DNA of 64,000 nucleotides from Candidatus Sphingomonas phytovorans. Its GTDB lineage: Bacteria; Pseudomonadota; Alphaproteobacteria; Sphingomonadales; Sphingomonadaceae. A program made the translations under genes and the position numbers. This document shows, piece by piece, positions 16,318 to 23,936 of this stretch. The DNA lies in assembly GCA_029202385.1 (NCBI GenBank), contig CP119314.1:4577001-4641000 (forward strand), written 5' to 3'. How positions within the stretch are numbered: position 1 is the stretch's first letter; each line of letters begins with the position of its first letter. The notes beneath the pieces were generated by a model. That model did no database searches. It was not told the origin of the DNA and saw only the letters and a program-made list of their open reading frames with translations.

Positions 16318-16328
16318 ATGATGGGTAT

Positions 16329-16344
16329 TGCAGCGGGCGTGCCA
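16329..16344 (-). promoter_or_regulatory. Sigma-54 promoter of the tRNA-rsr-Y RNA-rtcBA unit
   Basis: On the minus strand: TGGCACG, CCCG, then CTGCA. This agrees with TGGCACG-N4-TTGCA at all but one position, with correct GG-to-GC spacing. Transcription should begin near 16318. The divergent neighbour is RtcR, the sigma-54 activator known to control rtc operons. RtcR sites would be expected in 16345-16480; I cannot define them. Confidence 0.85.
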
Positions 16345-16457
16345 GTTCGGTCGGCGGGGTGCTAAAATAAAATCAAGGCATTGATACATAATGAAATTAT
16401 CCTTGGGTGCTCAAATGTCGCTCTAGCCGCGCTTCCTCCCGCTCCGCGATATTTCTA

Positions 16458-16486
16458 TCGACCAGACTATGTTTTTATCCTATTAT
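16458..16486 (+). promoter_or_regulatory. Sigma-70-type promoter of rtcR, predicting a leaderless mRNA
   Basis: TCGACC (16458-16463), a 17-base spacer and TATTAT (16481-16486) resemble -35 and -10 boxes. The start point would fall at about 16492-16494, directly at the ATG at 16495. No ribosome-binding site precedes that ATG, which fits a leaderless message. Confidence 0.5.
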
Positions 16487-16494
16487 ATAAAAGT

Positions 16495-18087
16495 ATGAAG
16501 CCGCTCACTGTCATCGGATTCCTCGGCTCGACACTCGACGCGAGCAAGTTCGGTCCGTCGCGCTGGAGCAAGTGGCGACCTTCCGTCGGGCTGACCATGC
16601 ACGAGGATCTGCGCGTCGATCGGTTCGTGATGCTCCACGGCGATGCCCATCGACGCCTGGCCGAATTTATCGCGGAGGATATCGCTAGCGTGTCGCCCGA
16701 AACAACGGTCGACCGGCACATCATTAACTTCGCCGATCCGTGGGATTTCGAGGAAGTGTACGGCAAGCTGCTCGATTTCACGCGCAGCTTCGCCTTCGAT
16801 CCGGAGACGCAGGACTATCTCGTCCATATCACCACCGGAACCCATGTCGCGCAGATCTGCCTGTTCCTCCTGACCGAGGCGCATTACCTGCCCGGCCGCC
16901 TGCTCCAGACTCAACCCTTTCGCGGCATGCCGACCGGCGCGCCCGGCACCTGGAACATCATCGATCTCGATCTCTCGCGCTATGACAGCATCGCGACCCG
17001 CTTCGCAGCTGCGAGTGCCGAGAGCACGTCCTTCCTGAAATCCGGCATCGACACGAAGAACGCCCCCTTCAACCGGCTGATCGACGAGATCGAGCAGGTC
17101 GCGGTGCGCAGCCGGGCGCCGGTGCTGCTGATCGGCCCGACCGGCGCCGGCAAGAGCCAGCTCGCCCGGCGCATCTATGAGCTGAAGAAGCTCAAGCACC
17201 AGGTGCAGGGCCCGTTCGTCGAGGTGAACTGCGCGACGCTCAGGGGCGACGGCGCGATGTCCGCCCTGTTCGGGCACAAGAAAGGCGCCTTCACCGGTGC
17301 CGCCGCCGATCGCCCCGGCCTGCTGCGCACCGCCGATACCGGCATGCTGTTCCTCGACGAGATCGGCGAGCTTGGCCTGGACGAGCAGGCGATGATCCTG
17401 CGCGCGATCGAGGACAAGCGTTTCCTCCCGGTCGGCGCCGACAAGGAGGTCTCGTCCGACTTCCAGCTTATCGCCGGCACCAATCGCGATCTCGGCCGGG
17501 CAGTGGCGGAAGGGCGGTTCCGCGACGATCTTTATGCCAGGCTCAACCTCTGGACTTTCGTTCTTCCTAGCCTTGCCGAACGCCGCGAGGATATCGAGCC
17601 GAATCTCGATTACGAGCTGGATCGATTCGCCGAGCGCGAGGGCACCCGCGTCACCTTCAACAAGGAAGCGCGTGAGCGTTATCTCGCCTTCGCGACGAGC
17701 CTGGATGCGATCTGGGCCGGCAATTTCCGCGATCTGGCGGCGAGCGTCACGCGCATGGCCACTTTCTCTCCCAAGGGCCGGATCGACAGCGACGGCGTGG
17801 CGAGCGAAATCGCGCGGCTGACGCGGCTATGGGCGTCGGAGACTAAGGGCGACGATGACGGGCTCGACCCGCTGCTCGGTGACGTGGCGTTGGCGGCGCT
17901 CGACCCGTTCGACCGGGTGCAGCTTGCCCATGTCGTCGCAACCTGCCGCCGCAGCCGTTCCCTGTCCGAGGCGGGTCGTGCGCTGTTCGCGGCATCGCGA
18001 GCCCGGCGGACATCGTCCAACGACGCGGACCGGTTGCGCAAATATCTCACCCGATTCGGATTGGAGTGGAGCCAGGTTTCCGGATGA
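16495..18087 (+). CDS. rtcR: RtcR, sigma-54 activator of the RNA-repair operon
   Basis: A 530-aa regulator, close to the 532 aa of E. coli RtcR. ATG at 16495 opens the conserved MKPLTVIGFLGSTLD. The first 160 or so residues form the CARF-type ligand domain (LVHITTGTHVAQICLFLL). The AAA+ domain carries GPTGAGKS, GAFTGA (about residue 264), Walker B LFLDEI and the arginine-finger region. A C-terminal helix-turn-helix region ends the protein. Work in Salmonella showed that RtcR is activated by broken tRNA with cyclic phosphate ends. It is divergent from the operon it should control and overlaps the next gene by four bases. Confidence 0.95.
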   Translation: MKPLTVIGFLGSTLDASKFGPSRWSKWRPSVGLTMHEDLRVDRFVMLHGDAHRRLAEFIAEDIASVSPETTVDRHIINFADPWDFEEVYGKLLDFTRSFAFDPETQDYLVHITTGTHVAQICLFLLTEAHYLPGRLLQTQPFRGMPTGAPGTWNIIDLDLSRYDSIATRFAAASAESTSFLKSGIDTKNAPFNRLIDEIEQVAVRSRAPVLLIGPTGAGKSQLARRIYELKKLKHQVQGPFVEVNCATLRGDGAMSALFGHKKGAFTGAAADRPGLLRTADTGMLFLDEIGELGLDEQAMILRAIEDKRFLPVGADKEVSSDFQLIAGTNRDLGRAVAEGRFRDDLYARLNLWTFVLPSLAERREDIEPNLDYELDRFAEREGTRVTFNKEARERYLAFATSLDAIWAGNFRDLAASVTRMATFSPKGRIDSDGVASEIARLTRLWASETKGDDDGLDPLLGDVALAALDPFDRVQLAHVVATCRRSRSLSEAGRALFAASRARRTSSNDADRLRKYLTRFGLEWSQVSG

Positions 18088-18785
18088 CGCACATGCTCCA
18101 GCCAACCGTCTTCCTGCCAGGGCTGCTCTGCGATGCGGTTTTGTGGCGCGCGCAGATCGACGGACTGGCGGATCTGGTGGCGCCGTTCGTTGCCGATCTG
18201 ACGCTGGATGACAGCGCGGAGGCGATGGCGCGGAGAACGCTTGCGGCGGCGCCGCCGCGTTTCGCCCTGATCGGGCTGTCGATGGGTGGCTATGTCGCGC
18301 TCGAGATGCTGCGCCAGGCGCCCGGGCGGATCGAGCGCCTGGCGCTGATCGCCACCAGTGCCGCGCCCGATTCGTCTGAACGGGCCGCTGAACGCCGGGC
18401 GGGTATCGAATCGCTCAAGCTTGGGCGTTTCCGCGGCGTGACGGACCGGCTTCTGCCGCAGCTGATCCACGAAAGCTTGCTCCATTCGGCCGTGGCGGAG
18501 ACTGTCAAGGCGATGGCGGAGCGAGTCGGGGGCGCCGCCTTTCTGCGCCAGCAAAAAGCGATCCTCGGCCGGCCCGACAGTCGACCGCTTCTGGCCGACA
18601 TCGCGGTGCCGACGCTTGTCGCCGTTGGCGACGGCGATGTGCTGACGCCGCCTGACGAAGCCGAGGATATCCGGTGCCGCGTGGCGGGGGCTCGCCTTCA
18701 CCGCTTCCGCGACTGCGGCCATCTTCCGGCACTTGAAAGGCCGGACGAGACGACGGCCGTCTTGCGCGACTGGCTCGTGGCGTAA
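18084..18785 (+). CDS. Alpha/beta hydrolase
   Basis: A 233-aa hydrolase starting at the ATG that overlaps the rtcR stop (ATGA), so translation is probably coupled. Nucleophile elbow GLSMGG, acid in VGDGDVLTPPDEA and His in CGHLPALERPDE form a complete triad. The short, lid-poor sequence resembles small esterase or pimeloyl-ester-type hydrolases. Its substrate is unknown and a link to RNA repair is not apparent, though it shares the rtcR transcript. Confidence 0.85.
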   Translation: MTHMLQPTVFLPGLLCDAVLWRAQIDGLADLVAPFVADLTLDDSAEAMARRTLAAAPPRFALIGLSMGGYVALEMLRQAPGRIERLALIATSAAPDSSERAAERRAGIESLKLGRFRGVTDRLLPQLIHESLLHSAVAETVKAMAERVGGAAFLRQQKAILGRPDSRPLLADIAVPTLVAVGDGDVLTPPDEAEDIRCRVAGARLHRFRDCGHLPALERPDETTAVLRDWLVA

Positions 18786-18786
18786 C

Positions 18787-19887
18787 TCAGATGTCGCCGG
18801 GCTCGTCCGGCCGGGCTCCGGTGCCGCCAGCCCGTCGGGACGGGCTCAAGACATGCCAGGCGAGGAGGATCGGTTCGAGCACCGTCATGCCGATCAGGAT
18901 GCCGGACAATCGCTCAAGCCCCGGCATGATCGTCGCGCTGGCATAGCTGTCCGGCACCAGGGTGATGAGAATCGCGAGGGTGAACTGGGTCCCGACATAG
19001 CGGTGCGAATGATCGCCATTTTCCAGATGGCGCCCGGTCGCGACGCCGACGATCGTGCCCAGGATCAGCAGCGGTGCGGGCGCCTGCGGTGTGAACAGGA
19101 ATGTCGTGAACAGGAACAGCGCAGCCAATAGCGCACCGGCAATGCAGCCGACAAAGCGTTGCACAATGCGGGCGCTGACCGGGCGGAAGCCGCTGGGGCC
19201 GATCCCGCTCGCCGGTACGAGCATCACGGCCATGATCGTGACGGCGGATTGAGCGAGCGCGGGGAGGGGCAGCCAGCCCGACAGGAGCGCCAGCGCCGCC
19301 AGTGCGGCGCCTCCCTGTAAGGCAAGGCGCAATGCGTCCGGGTGCCATCCGGCTCTCTGCGCCTGGGGCGCGCGGCTCGCTGGCCAGCGTCGGCGCAGGG
19401 TAGCGCCGGATGCGAGGCTGACCGCCACGCAGGCAAGCGTTCCTGCGAGCGTCTCCAGGATGCGTGTTTCAACAAAGGCACCGAGCGCGATCTCGGGGTG
19501 GTCGATCTTGTCGAAAACCACCATCGCGAAGGTGAGTCCGAAGAATAGCCAGGCATAAGCCCGTTTCGCCGTCAGCGCGGCGTAGAGGCTTGCTGTACCG
19601 ATCAGCGCCAGGGCAAGCGCGGCGAGCGGCAAGCTTGGGGTAAGAAACGGCGTCGCAGCCAGCGAAAGCAGGCCGCCGGCGATCGTGCCGATGATCCGCA
19701 ATGCTCCCCGGGACAGCGTATCGGCGACATGCCCGCGCATCACCATATAGCCGGAGAATGCCGCCCATGAGATATTGGTGGCGCCGATCGCGTGCGCGGC
19801 AATGATCGCGAGGAGCACTGAACCAACGCATTCCAGCTCGTCGACCATTCGCGCGTCGATGCGCTCGATCAGCTTACGGCGATACAT
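18787..19887 (-). CDS. FUSC-family inner-membrane transporter
   Basis: About 366 aa from the ATG at 19887; a longer start at 19932 is possible, and neither has a clear ribosome site. Two groups of membrane helices (about residues 20-150 and 195-345) around a basic loop match the fusaric-acid-resistance/aromatic-acid-exporter type. Such proteins pump aromatic acids or toxic organics, often with an HlyD adaptor, but none is adjacent. It is convergent with the hydrolase gene, one base apart. Confidence 0.8.
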   Translation of the reverse strand: MYRRKLIERIDARMVDELECVGSVLLAIIAAHAIGATNISWAAFSGYMVMRGHVADTLSRGALRIIGTIAGGLLSLAATPFLTPSLPLAALALALIGTASLYAALTAKRAYAWLFFGLTFAMVVFDKIDHPEIALGAFVETRILETLAGTLACVAVSLASGATLRRRWPASRAPQAQRAGWHPDALRLALQGGAALAALALLSGWLPLPALAQSAVTIMAVMLVPASGIGPSGFRPVSARIVQRFVGCIAGALLAALFLFTTFLFTPQAPAPLLILGTIVGVATGRHLENGDHSHRYVGTQFTLAILITLVPDSYASATIMPGLERLSGILIGMTVLEPILLAWHVLSPSRRAGGTGARPDEPGDI

Positions 19888-20237
19888 CGGGCCAGATAGC
19901 TTTTTTGTGGCGTGCGCGCATAGCCGAACCATTGGTCGACCAGGTGACGACGCGGCTCGAGCCGATGTCGCCTGATGCGCGAACGGCTCGTGCGATTCGA
20001 CGTGGAACGGCGGGGAGGTCGTCGCGCGAGGGAGCGTTTCGGGCCAGAAATGACCTGTCGCGATGTGCTTCGTACCTCGAATCTTTGGCGGATACTGATT
20101 TTTCCCACCAGAATGGATGTATGCGGCATTGCAAAAAGTGAAGAACTAGCTCAGTTATTGTGGCACCGGAGATGGACTTTATCGTTGATATTGGTAGGGC
20201 CGGGTGGCGTTTAGCACCGGGAAATTTGGAGACGACC
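19888..20237. other. Divergent intergenic region before the RiPP precursor
   Basis: About 350 bases between the FUSC gene and the precursor gene. The part from about 20090 to 20200 is AT-richer and probably holds the cluster promoter, but I cannot fix -35 and -10 boxes. GGAG seven bases before 20238 is the precursor ribosome site. No other gene is supported. Confidence 0.5.
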
Positions 20238-20396
20238 ATGTCTGAAGACGCTCGCAACATCACTGGATCGGATTCCGAAAATGGAACCGATATCGTGAAG
20301 AAGCCGTGGCAGGCGCCGAGCTTCTACAGCATCGATGCCGACAGCACCGAGAGCGGTATCAATAACGGCCCGGAAATCCTGATCCTGCTTTCCTAA
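20238..20396 (+). CDS. RiPP precursor peptide, lasso-like
   Basis: A 52-aa peptide. The leader carries KKPWQAPSF, which fits the YxxPxL recognition motif of lasso leaders with Trp and Phe substituted. Thr37 would be the conserved -2 Thr of lasso leaders. The core would then be SGINNGPEILILLS, with Glu at core position 8 able to close an eight-residue macrolactam and a short hydrophobic tail. If the core began at Gly40 the ring would have seven residues. The next genes encode a PqqD-like protein and a cyclase-like protein. Core boundaries are inferred. Confidence 0.72.
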   Translation: MSEDARNITGSDSENGTDIVKKPWQAPSFYSIDADSTESGINNGPEILILLS

Positions 20397-20631
20397 GGCA
20401 GGTATTGTCGGGCGTGAGGCCCGTCTGATTTCCAGCCGCCGCGCTTGCTTCAGGTCGCCGGTCGATCCGCGAGGTTCGACATCAAGCGCGGTTTCGCGAT
20501 GATTCGGTTCCTGTTCTCAGGAAGGCGTAGTCATCATCGCGCGAAAGCGGGCGGCGCCAAGACGCTGAAACCGACGTTGCGCTACTTTCGGGATTTTCCT
20601 GCCGGCACCATCCTACCGGCAGGCGGTTCCG
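20397..20631 (+). other. Gap between precursor and PqqD genes with an SD-overlapping hairpin
   Basis: No supported gene. CCTGCCGG (20598-20605) and CCGGCAGG (20616-20623) form a perfect 8-bp stem with a ten-base loop. The 3' arm contains GGCAGG, the best ribosome site for the TTG at 20632. The hairpin could lower translation of the PqqD-like gene relative to the precursor. Confidence 0.5.
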
Positions 20632-20946
20632 TTGGAGCCCTTTGAAAAGACAGCCCACATTTCTATCAAGCCTTCCTGCTCCGCCGTCCATCACAGCGAC
20701 GCGGTCGACGCCGAAATGGACGGAGAAGTCGTCGCGATGAACGCGGCGAAAGGTGTGTGTTTCGGCCTGAATCCGGTCGGCTCGCGCGTCTGGCAGCTGA
20801 CCGCCGCTCCGATCAAGGTCGCCGAGATTTGCGCTATCCTGCAGCGCGAATATGACGTGGATGCCACAACCTGCGAACAGCAGGTGGTGGCAATGCTTGA
20901 AGCCATGGTCCGCGAAGACCTGGTGGAGATCACCCCCGACCCCTGA
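20632..20946 (+). CDS. PqqD-like RiPP recognition protein
   Basis: A 104-aa protein with TTG start. The text VVAMNAAKGVCFGLNPVGSRVWQL followed by a helical part and AMVREDLVEITPDP is typical of PqqD-fold RiPP recognition elements (lasso B1). These bind the leader peptide and present it to the modifying enzymes. It follows the precursor gene and faces the cyclase gene, 51 bp away on the other strand. Confidence 0.85.
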   Translation: MEPFEKTAHISIKPSCSAVHHSDAVDAEMDGEVVAMNAAKGVCFGLNPVGSRVWQLTAAPIKVAEICAILQREYDVDATTCEQQVVAMLEAMVREDLVEITPDP

Positions 20947-20997
20947 GTCCGGGTGATGTCCTGCCGGAGGGGCGTGACATGCCTCGGTGGTCGGGGC

Positions 20998-22920
20998 TCA
21001 ATGGTTCGAACGCATCGCCTTGCGCAGGAAATGCCCGGTCGAAAGACCGCGCAGCAGCGCCAGGCGATAGGCCTGCATCACCGAATCCTTCTCCCATCCA
21101 CTCGTCGGCATGGTCGCGACGAGTTGCCGCATCCGTGACAGATCGAGCGCTGCAGCGGCAGGCGCACACTCGTCGAGCCGGTCGAGTTCCTCCGCGGCCA
21201 TGGCCCGAGATGCGGAAAGCCCTTCGTGCCAGTCGGCGCCCTGAAGGCCCCGGCGTCGTTCCGCCAGCACCGGCGCGGGCAGGCGGTCGGCGAACGCCCG
21301 ATGGGCAAGCCCGCGGAATACGCCGCCTGCCAGGAACTGTTCGCTCGGCACCGACAGGCAGAATTCAACGAGCCGCCGATCCGCCGTGGGGTCGCGCTGG
21401 TCGATCCCCCAGCCGCCGAGCACGCCCTTGTTGACATTGCCGAGATCGATCCGGCGGAGCGCCCATAGCCGCGTGGAAAAACCGTCAGCCCGCGAGCGAT
21501 AGGTGAAATCCAGGCCGCGCGATTCGGCCTGTGCCGCAAGGTTGAGCGCACGGAGCCGCTCCGGGCTGATCGCGGAATAGCCATGGATATCAGGTGGGGT
21601 CTGCCTCAGGCGCTGAAGCAGGGCTTCAGGTAGGAAGGGCGAGATCGCTTTCCCCGCGATCGTGCGCCACCGCATGCCCCCGTTCCGCACCAGGCCGCGC
21701 CCTTCGCGTATCAGTCGCAGCCACCGGCCCGACGCGAACAGTTCGGCCAGCGCTTCAGATCCCGTGTAGCTGATGCTGAAATTGCCCATCTGGCCGTTCA
21801 GCAGGACCGATATTCCGGCTGACCGGGCGGCATCGTTGATCGCCAGCACCCAGCTATTGCAGAGGTTCAGCATCGGCTGTTCGAACAGGTGGAAATTGCG
21901 GTCGAGCGAATCGAGCAGCGGTCGCGTCGCGCTGATCCGTTCATGGTCGATATTGGGGTAGAGCCCGGCCGTCGCTGCCGCCAGCGGACCTTCGTCGGCG
22001 ATCCGGCCGGCCGGAACCGGCCCGTCATAGCCCCGCCGCGGCACGCCGGTATAGGCAGTCAGCCTTTCGCCGGCCGGCGCCATCAGCCGCGCGGCTGAGG
22101 CGGCGACCACCGCGCTGTCGAGGCCGGCGCTGAGATGCGCGGCGATCGGCCGCGCCGCGCGGCGCAGGCGGACGCGCACTGCTTCATCGACCAGATCGCG
22201 CATCGCCGCCGCATAGTCGTCAGCGCTGCGCAGCTTCAGTCGCTCGCGCCGTGGTTGCCAGTGAGGTCGGGTCGTCACCTCGTCAGCGGTCACGACCACG
22301 GCATGGCCTGCCTGGACGCGCTCGATGCCCTCGAAGAAGCTGCGCGAATCACCCTCCGGCATCAGCGTCAGGAATTCGGCCGCGCGCCGTTCGTCGGGCG
22401 CATAGGGGATCTCGGCCAGGGCGTGCAGGCCTTTCGGCATTGAGGCGAGGGCGAAGAATCCTTTGCCGCGATGGAAATGCAGCGGCCGATGACCCATGAA
22501 GTCGCGCGCGAGGAACAGGCGCCGGCGCTCCCGATCCCAGACGGTGAAGGCGAAGTCGCCGGACAGTCGATCAGGCGTTTCCTCGCCCCATCGCTCATAG
22601 GCGGCCATCAGCACGGCCGCGTCGCACAGGGTCCGGGCGCGATCGTTCTCGACCCCCAGCGTGGCGAGCAACTCGTCGCGATTGTCCAGCCTGACGTCGG
22701 CCGCCATCACCAGTCGTCCGCCGGCGCCAGTCTGGAGCGCATCGTCATGCACGTCCTCCGGCAGCACGCGGAAGATCCGGCGGCCGAGCGCGATCGGCCC
22801 ATCGGACCAGCCGGCCGCGCCATGCGGTCCGTACAGCGCCTGGGCAGCGAGCATGCTGGTGCAGGCATCACCTGCATCCGGGCGCGCGTCGAAGCGCCAC
22901 ATGCCGGCGAGTGCCGTCAT
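20998..22920 (-). CDS. Asparagine-synthetase-like enzyme, probable lasso cyclase
   Basis: A 640-aa protein. The N-terminal class-II amidotransferase-like domain starts MTALAGMWRF, so the usual catalytic Cys2 is Thr and the glutaminase step should be absent, as in lasso cyclases. The synthetase domain has the PP-loop SAGLDS (264-269) that adenylates a carboxylate. In lasso biosynthesis this enzyme activates the side chain of Asp or Glu for attack by the core N-terminus. Glu at core position 8 of the precursor is the natural target here. True ring formation is inferred. Confidence 0.82.
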   Translation of the reverse strand: MTALAGMWRFDARPDAGDACTSMLAAQALYGPHGAAGWSDGPIALGRRIFRVLPEDVHDDALQTGAGGRLVMAADVRLDNRDELLATLGVENDRARTLCDAAVLMAAYERWGEETPDRLSGDFAFTVWDRERRRLFLARDFMGHRPLHFHRGKGFFALASMPKGLHALAEIPYAPDERRAAEFLTLMPEGDSRSFFEGIERVQAGHAVVVTADEVTTRPHWQPRRERLKLRSADDYAAAMRDLVDEAVRVRLRRAARPIAAHLSAGLDSAVVAASAARLMAPAGERLTAYTGVPRRGYDGPVPAGRIADEGPLAAATAGLYPNIDHERISATRPLLDSLDRNFHLFEQPMLNLCNSWVLAINDAARSAGISVLLNGQMGNFSISYTGSEALAELFASGRWLRLIREGRGLVRNGGMRWRTIAGKAISPFLPEALLQRLRQTPPDIHGYSAISPERLRALNLAAQAESRGLDFTYRSRADGFSTRLWALRRIDLGNVNKGVLGGWGIDQRDPTADRRLVEFCLSVPSEQFLAGGVFRGLAHRAFADRLPAPVLAERRRGLQGADWHEGLSASRAMAAEELDRLDECAPAAAALDLSRMRQLVATMPTSGWEKDSVMQAYRLALLRGLSTGHFLRKAMRSNH

Positions 22921-23048
22921 CGCGGTTCCGCCATGGTGCGGGAAAGGGGTTGGAAAACGTCAAGCATCGGCGCCGCCAATGTCCCCTTTCACCCGCAATA
23001 TGCAACTGGGGATGCTTCCGGTGACAATTCCTTCGCCAGAACTTTCCT

Positions 23049-23936
23049 TTGGCCGGCTTATTGCCTAGCTGCTTCGGCGTGGAACTTACCGAATTTTTGC
23101 CGGGCCTGCCCGATATTGTCCTGCGCCAGGTCGCGACACTGCCGTCTTCCCTGCCGGGTAGTGAGCCGGCCGGGCAATATAGCGAGGCGAGGCCGGGTGA
23201 ATTGCTGATCGTCATCCCGGCACTTGGCAGCTTCCTGATTCGCGACGGCCGGTCGGTCGATTTCTCGATCGATCCTGCCGCTGATCCGGGAATCTTCACT
23301 CAGGTGATGAACGGCAGCGCACGCGCCGCCCTCATCCACCAGCGGGGCGAATATCCCCTGCACGCGGCCAGCCTGGTCCCACCGGACGGGATCGGCGCGA
23401 TTGCCATCTGCGGGGCGTCGGGCAACGGCAAATCGACCCTTGCGGCAGCCCTGAGCCGGCGTGGCTGGGGGCTGGTTGCTGATGATACCACGCGCGTCAG
23501 CACCGCTACCGGGGCACCGCTCGCCTGGCCGAGCTCCGGTCAGATCAAGCTCTGGGGCGATGCCTGTGCATTGATCGGCGTCGCCCCCGCCACGTTGCGG
23601 CGCGTATCGGCGGTCATGGACAAATATTATCTTCCGGCACCGGCCCATGCCGAGCCGGTCCGCCTGTCCGCGATCTTCGAGCTGCAGCCCGGCACCGCGC
23701 CCGGATGCCGGCCGGTCGAGGGGGCCGACCGGATGGGCCTGCTTCTTCGCCATGCCTGCCGCCCGCAATTCGTGAAGCCGATGGGCGGCCAGCGCGCGCA
23801 GTTCGATCTCGTCAGGCGCATGGCCGCGGATTGCAGGCTGTTCGGCCTTGGCGGTGCGAAGGCGCTGTCGGTTGAGGAACTTGCCGACAGCGTCGCTGCG
23901 ACGGTCGCGACCCTCGCGCGCGAGCGCCCCGTCTAG
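23049..23936 (+). CDS. HPr-kinase-like protein of the RiPP cluster
   Basis: Up to 295 aa; TTG at 23049 or GTG at 23079 could start it, neither with a good ribosome site. Walker A CGASGNGKST (121-130) and GLVADDTTRV match HprK-type P-loop kinases. Similar genes occur in paeninodin-type lasso clusters, where they phosphorylate the precursor C-terminal Ser. The precursor here ends in Ser, which suits such a role. It is divergent from the cyclase gene and overlaps the radical SAM gene by four bases tail to tail. Confidence 0.78.
   Translation: MAGLLPSCFGVELTEFLPGLPDIVLRQVATLPSSLPGSEPAGQYSEARPGELLIVIPALGSFLIRDGRSVDFSIDPAADPGIFTQVMNGSARAALIHQRGEYPLHAASLVPPDGIGAIAICGASGNGKSTLAAALSRRGWGLVADDTTRVSTATGAPLAWPSSGQIKLWGDACALIGVAPATLRRVSAVMDKYYLPAPAHAEPVRLSAIFELQPGTAPGCRPVEGADRMGLLLRHACRPQFVKPMGGQRAQFDLVRRMAADCRLFGLGGAKALSVEELADSVAATVATLARERPV

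Noticed and set aside
18084..18785. The hydrolase gene as a functional part of the RNA-repair system
   Set aside because: Only the overlap with rtcR suggests it; no sequence feature links it to RNA, so I kept it as a general hydrolase.
20445..20645. A 66-codon frame between precursor and PqqD genes, considered as a lasso B2 protease remnant
   Set aside because: It lacks the Cys-His-Asp protease text and has no ribosome site; too weak to call a pseudogene.
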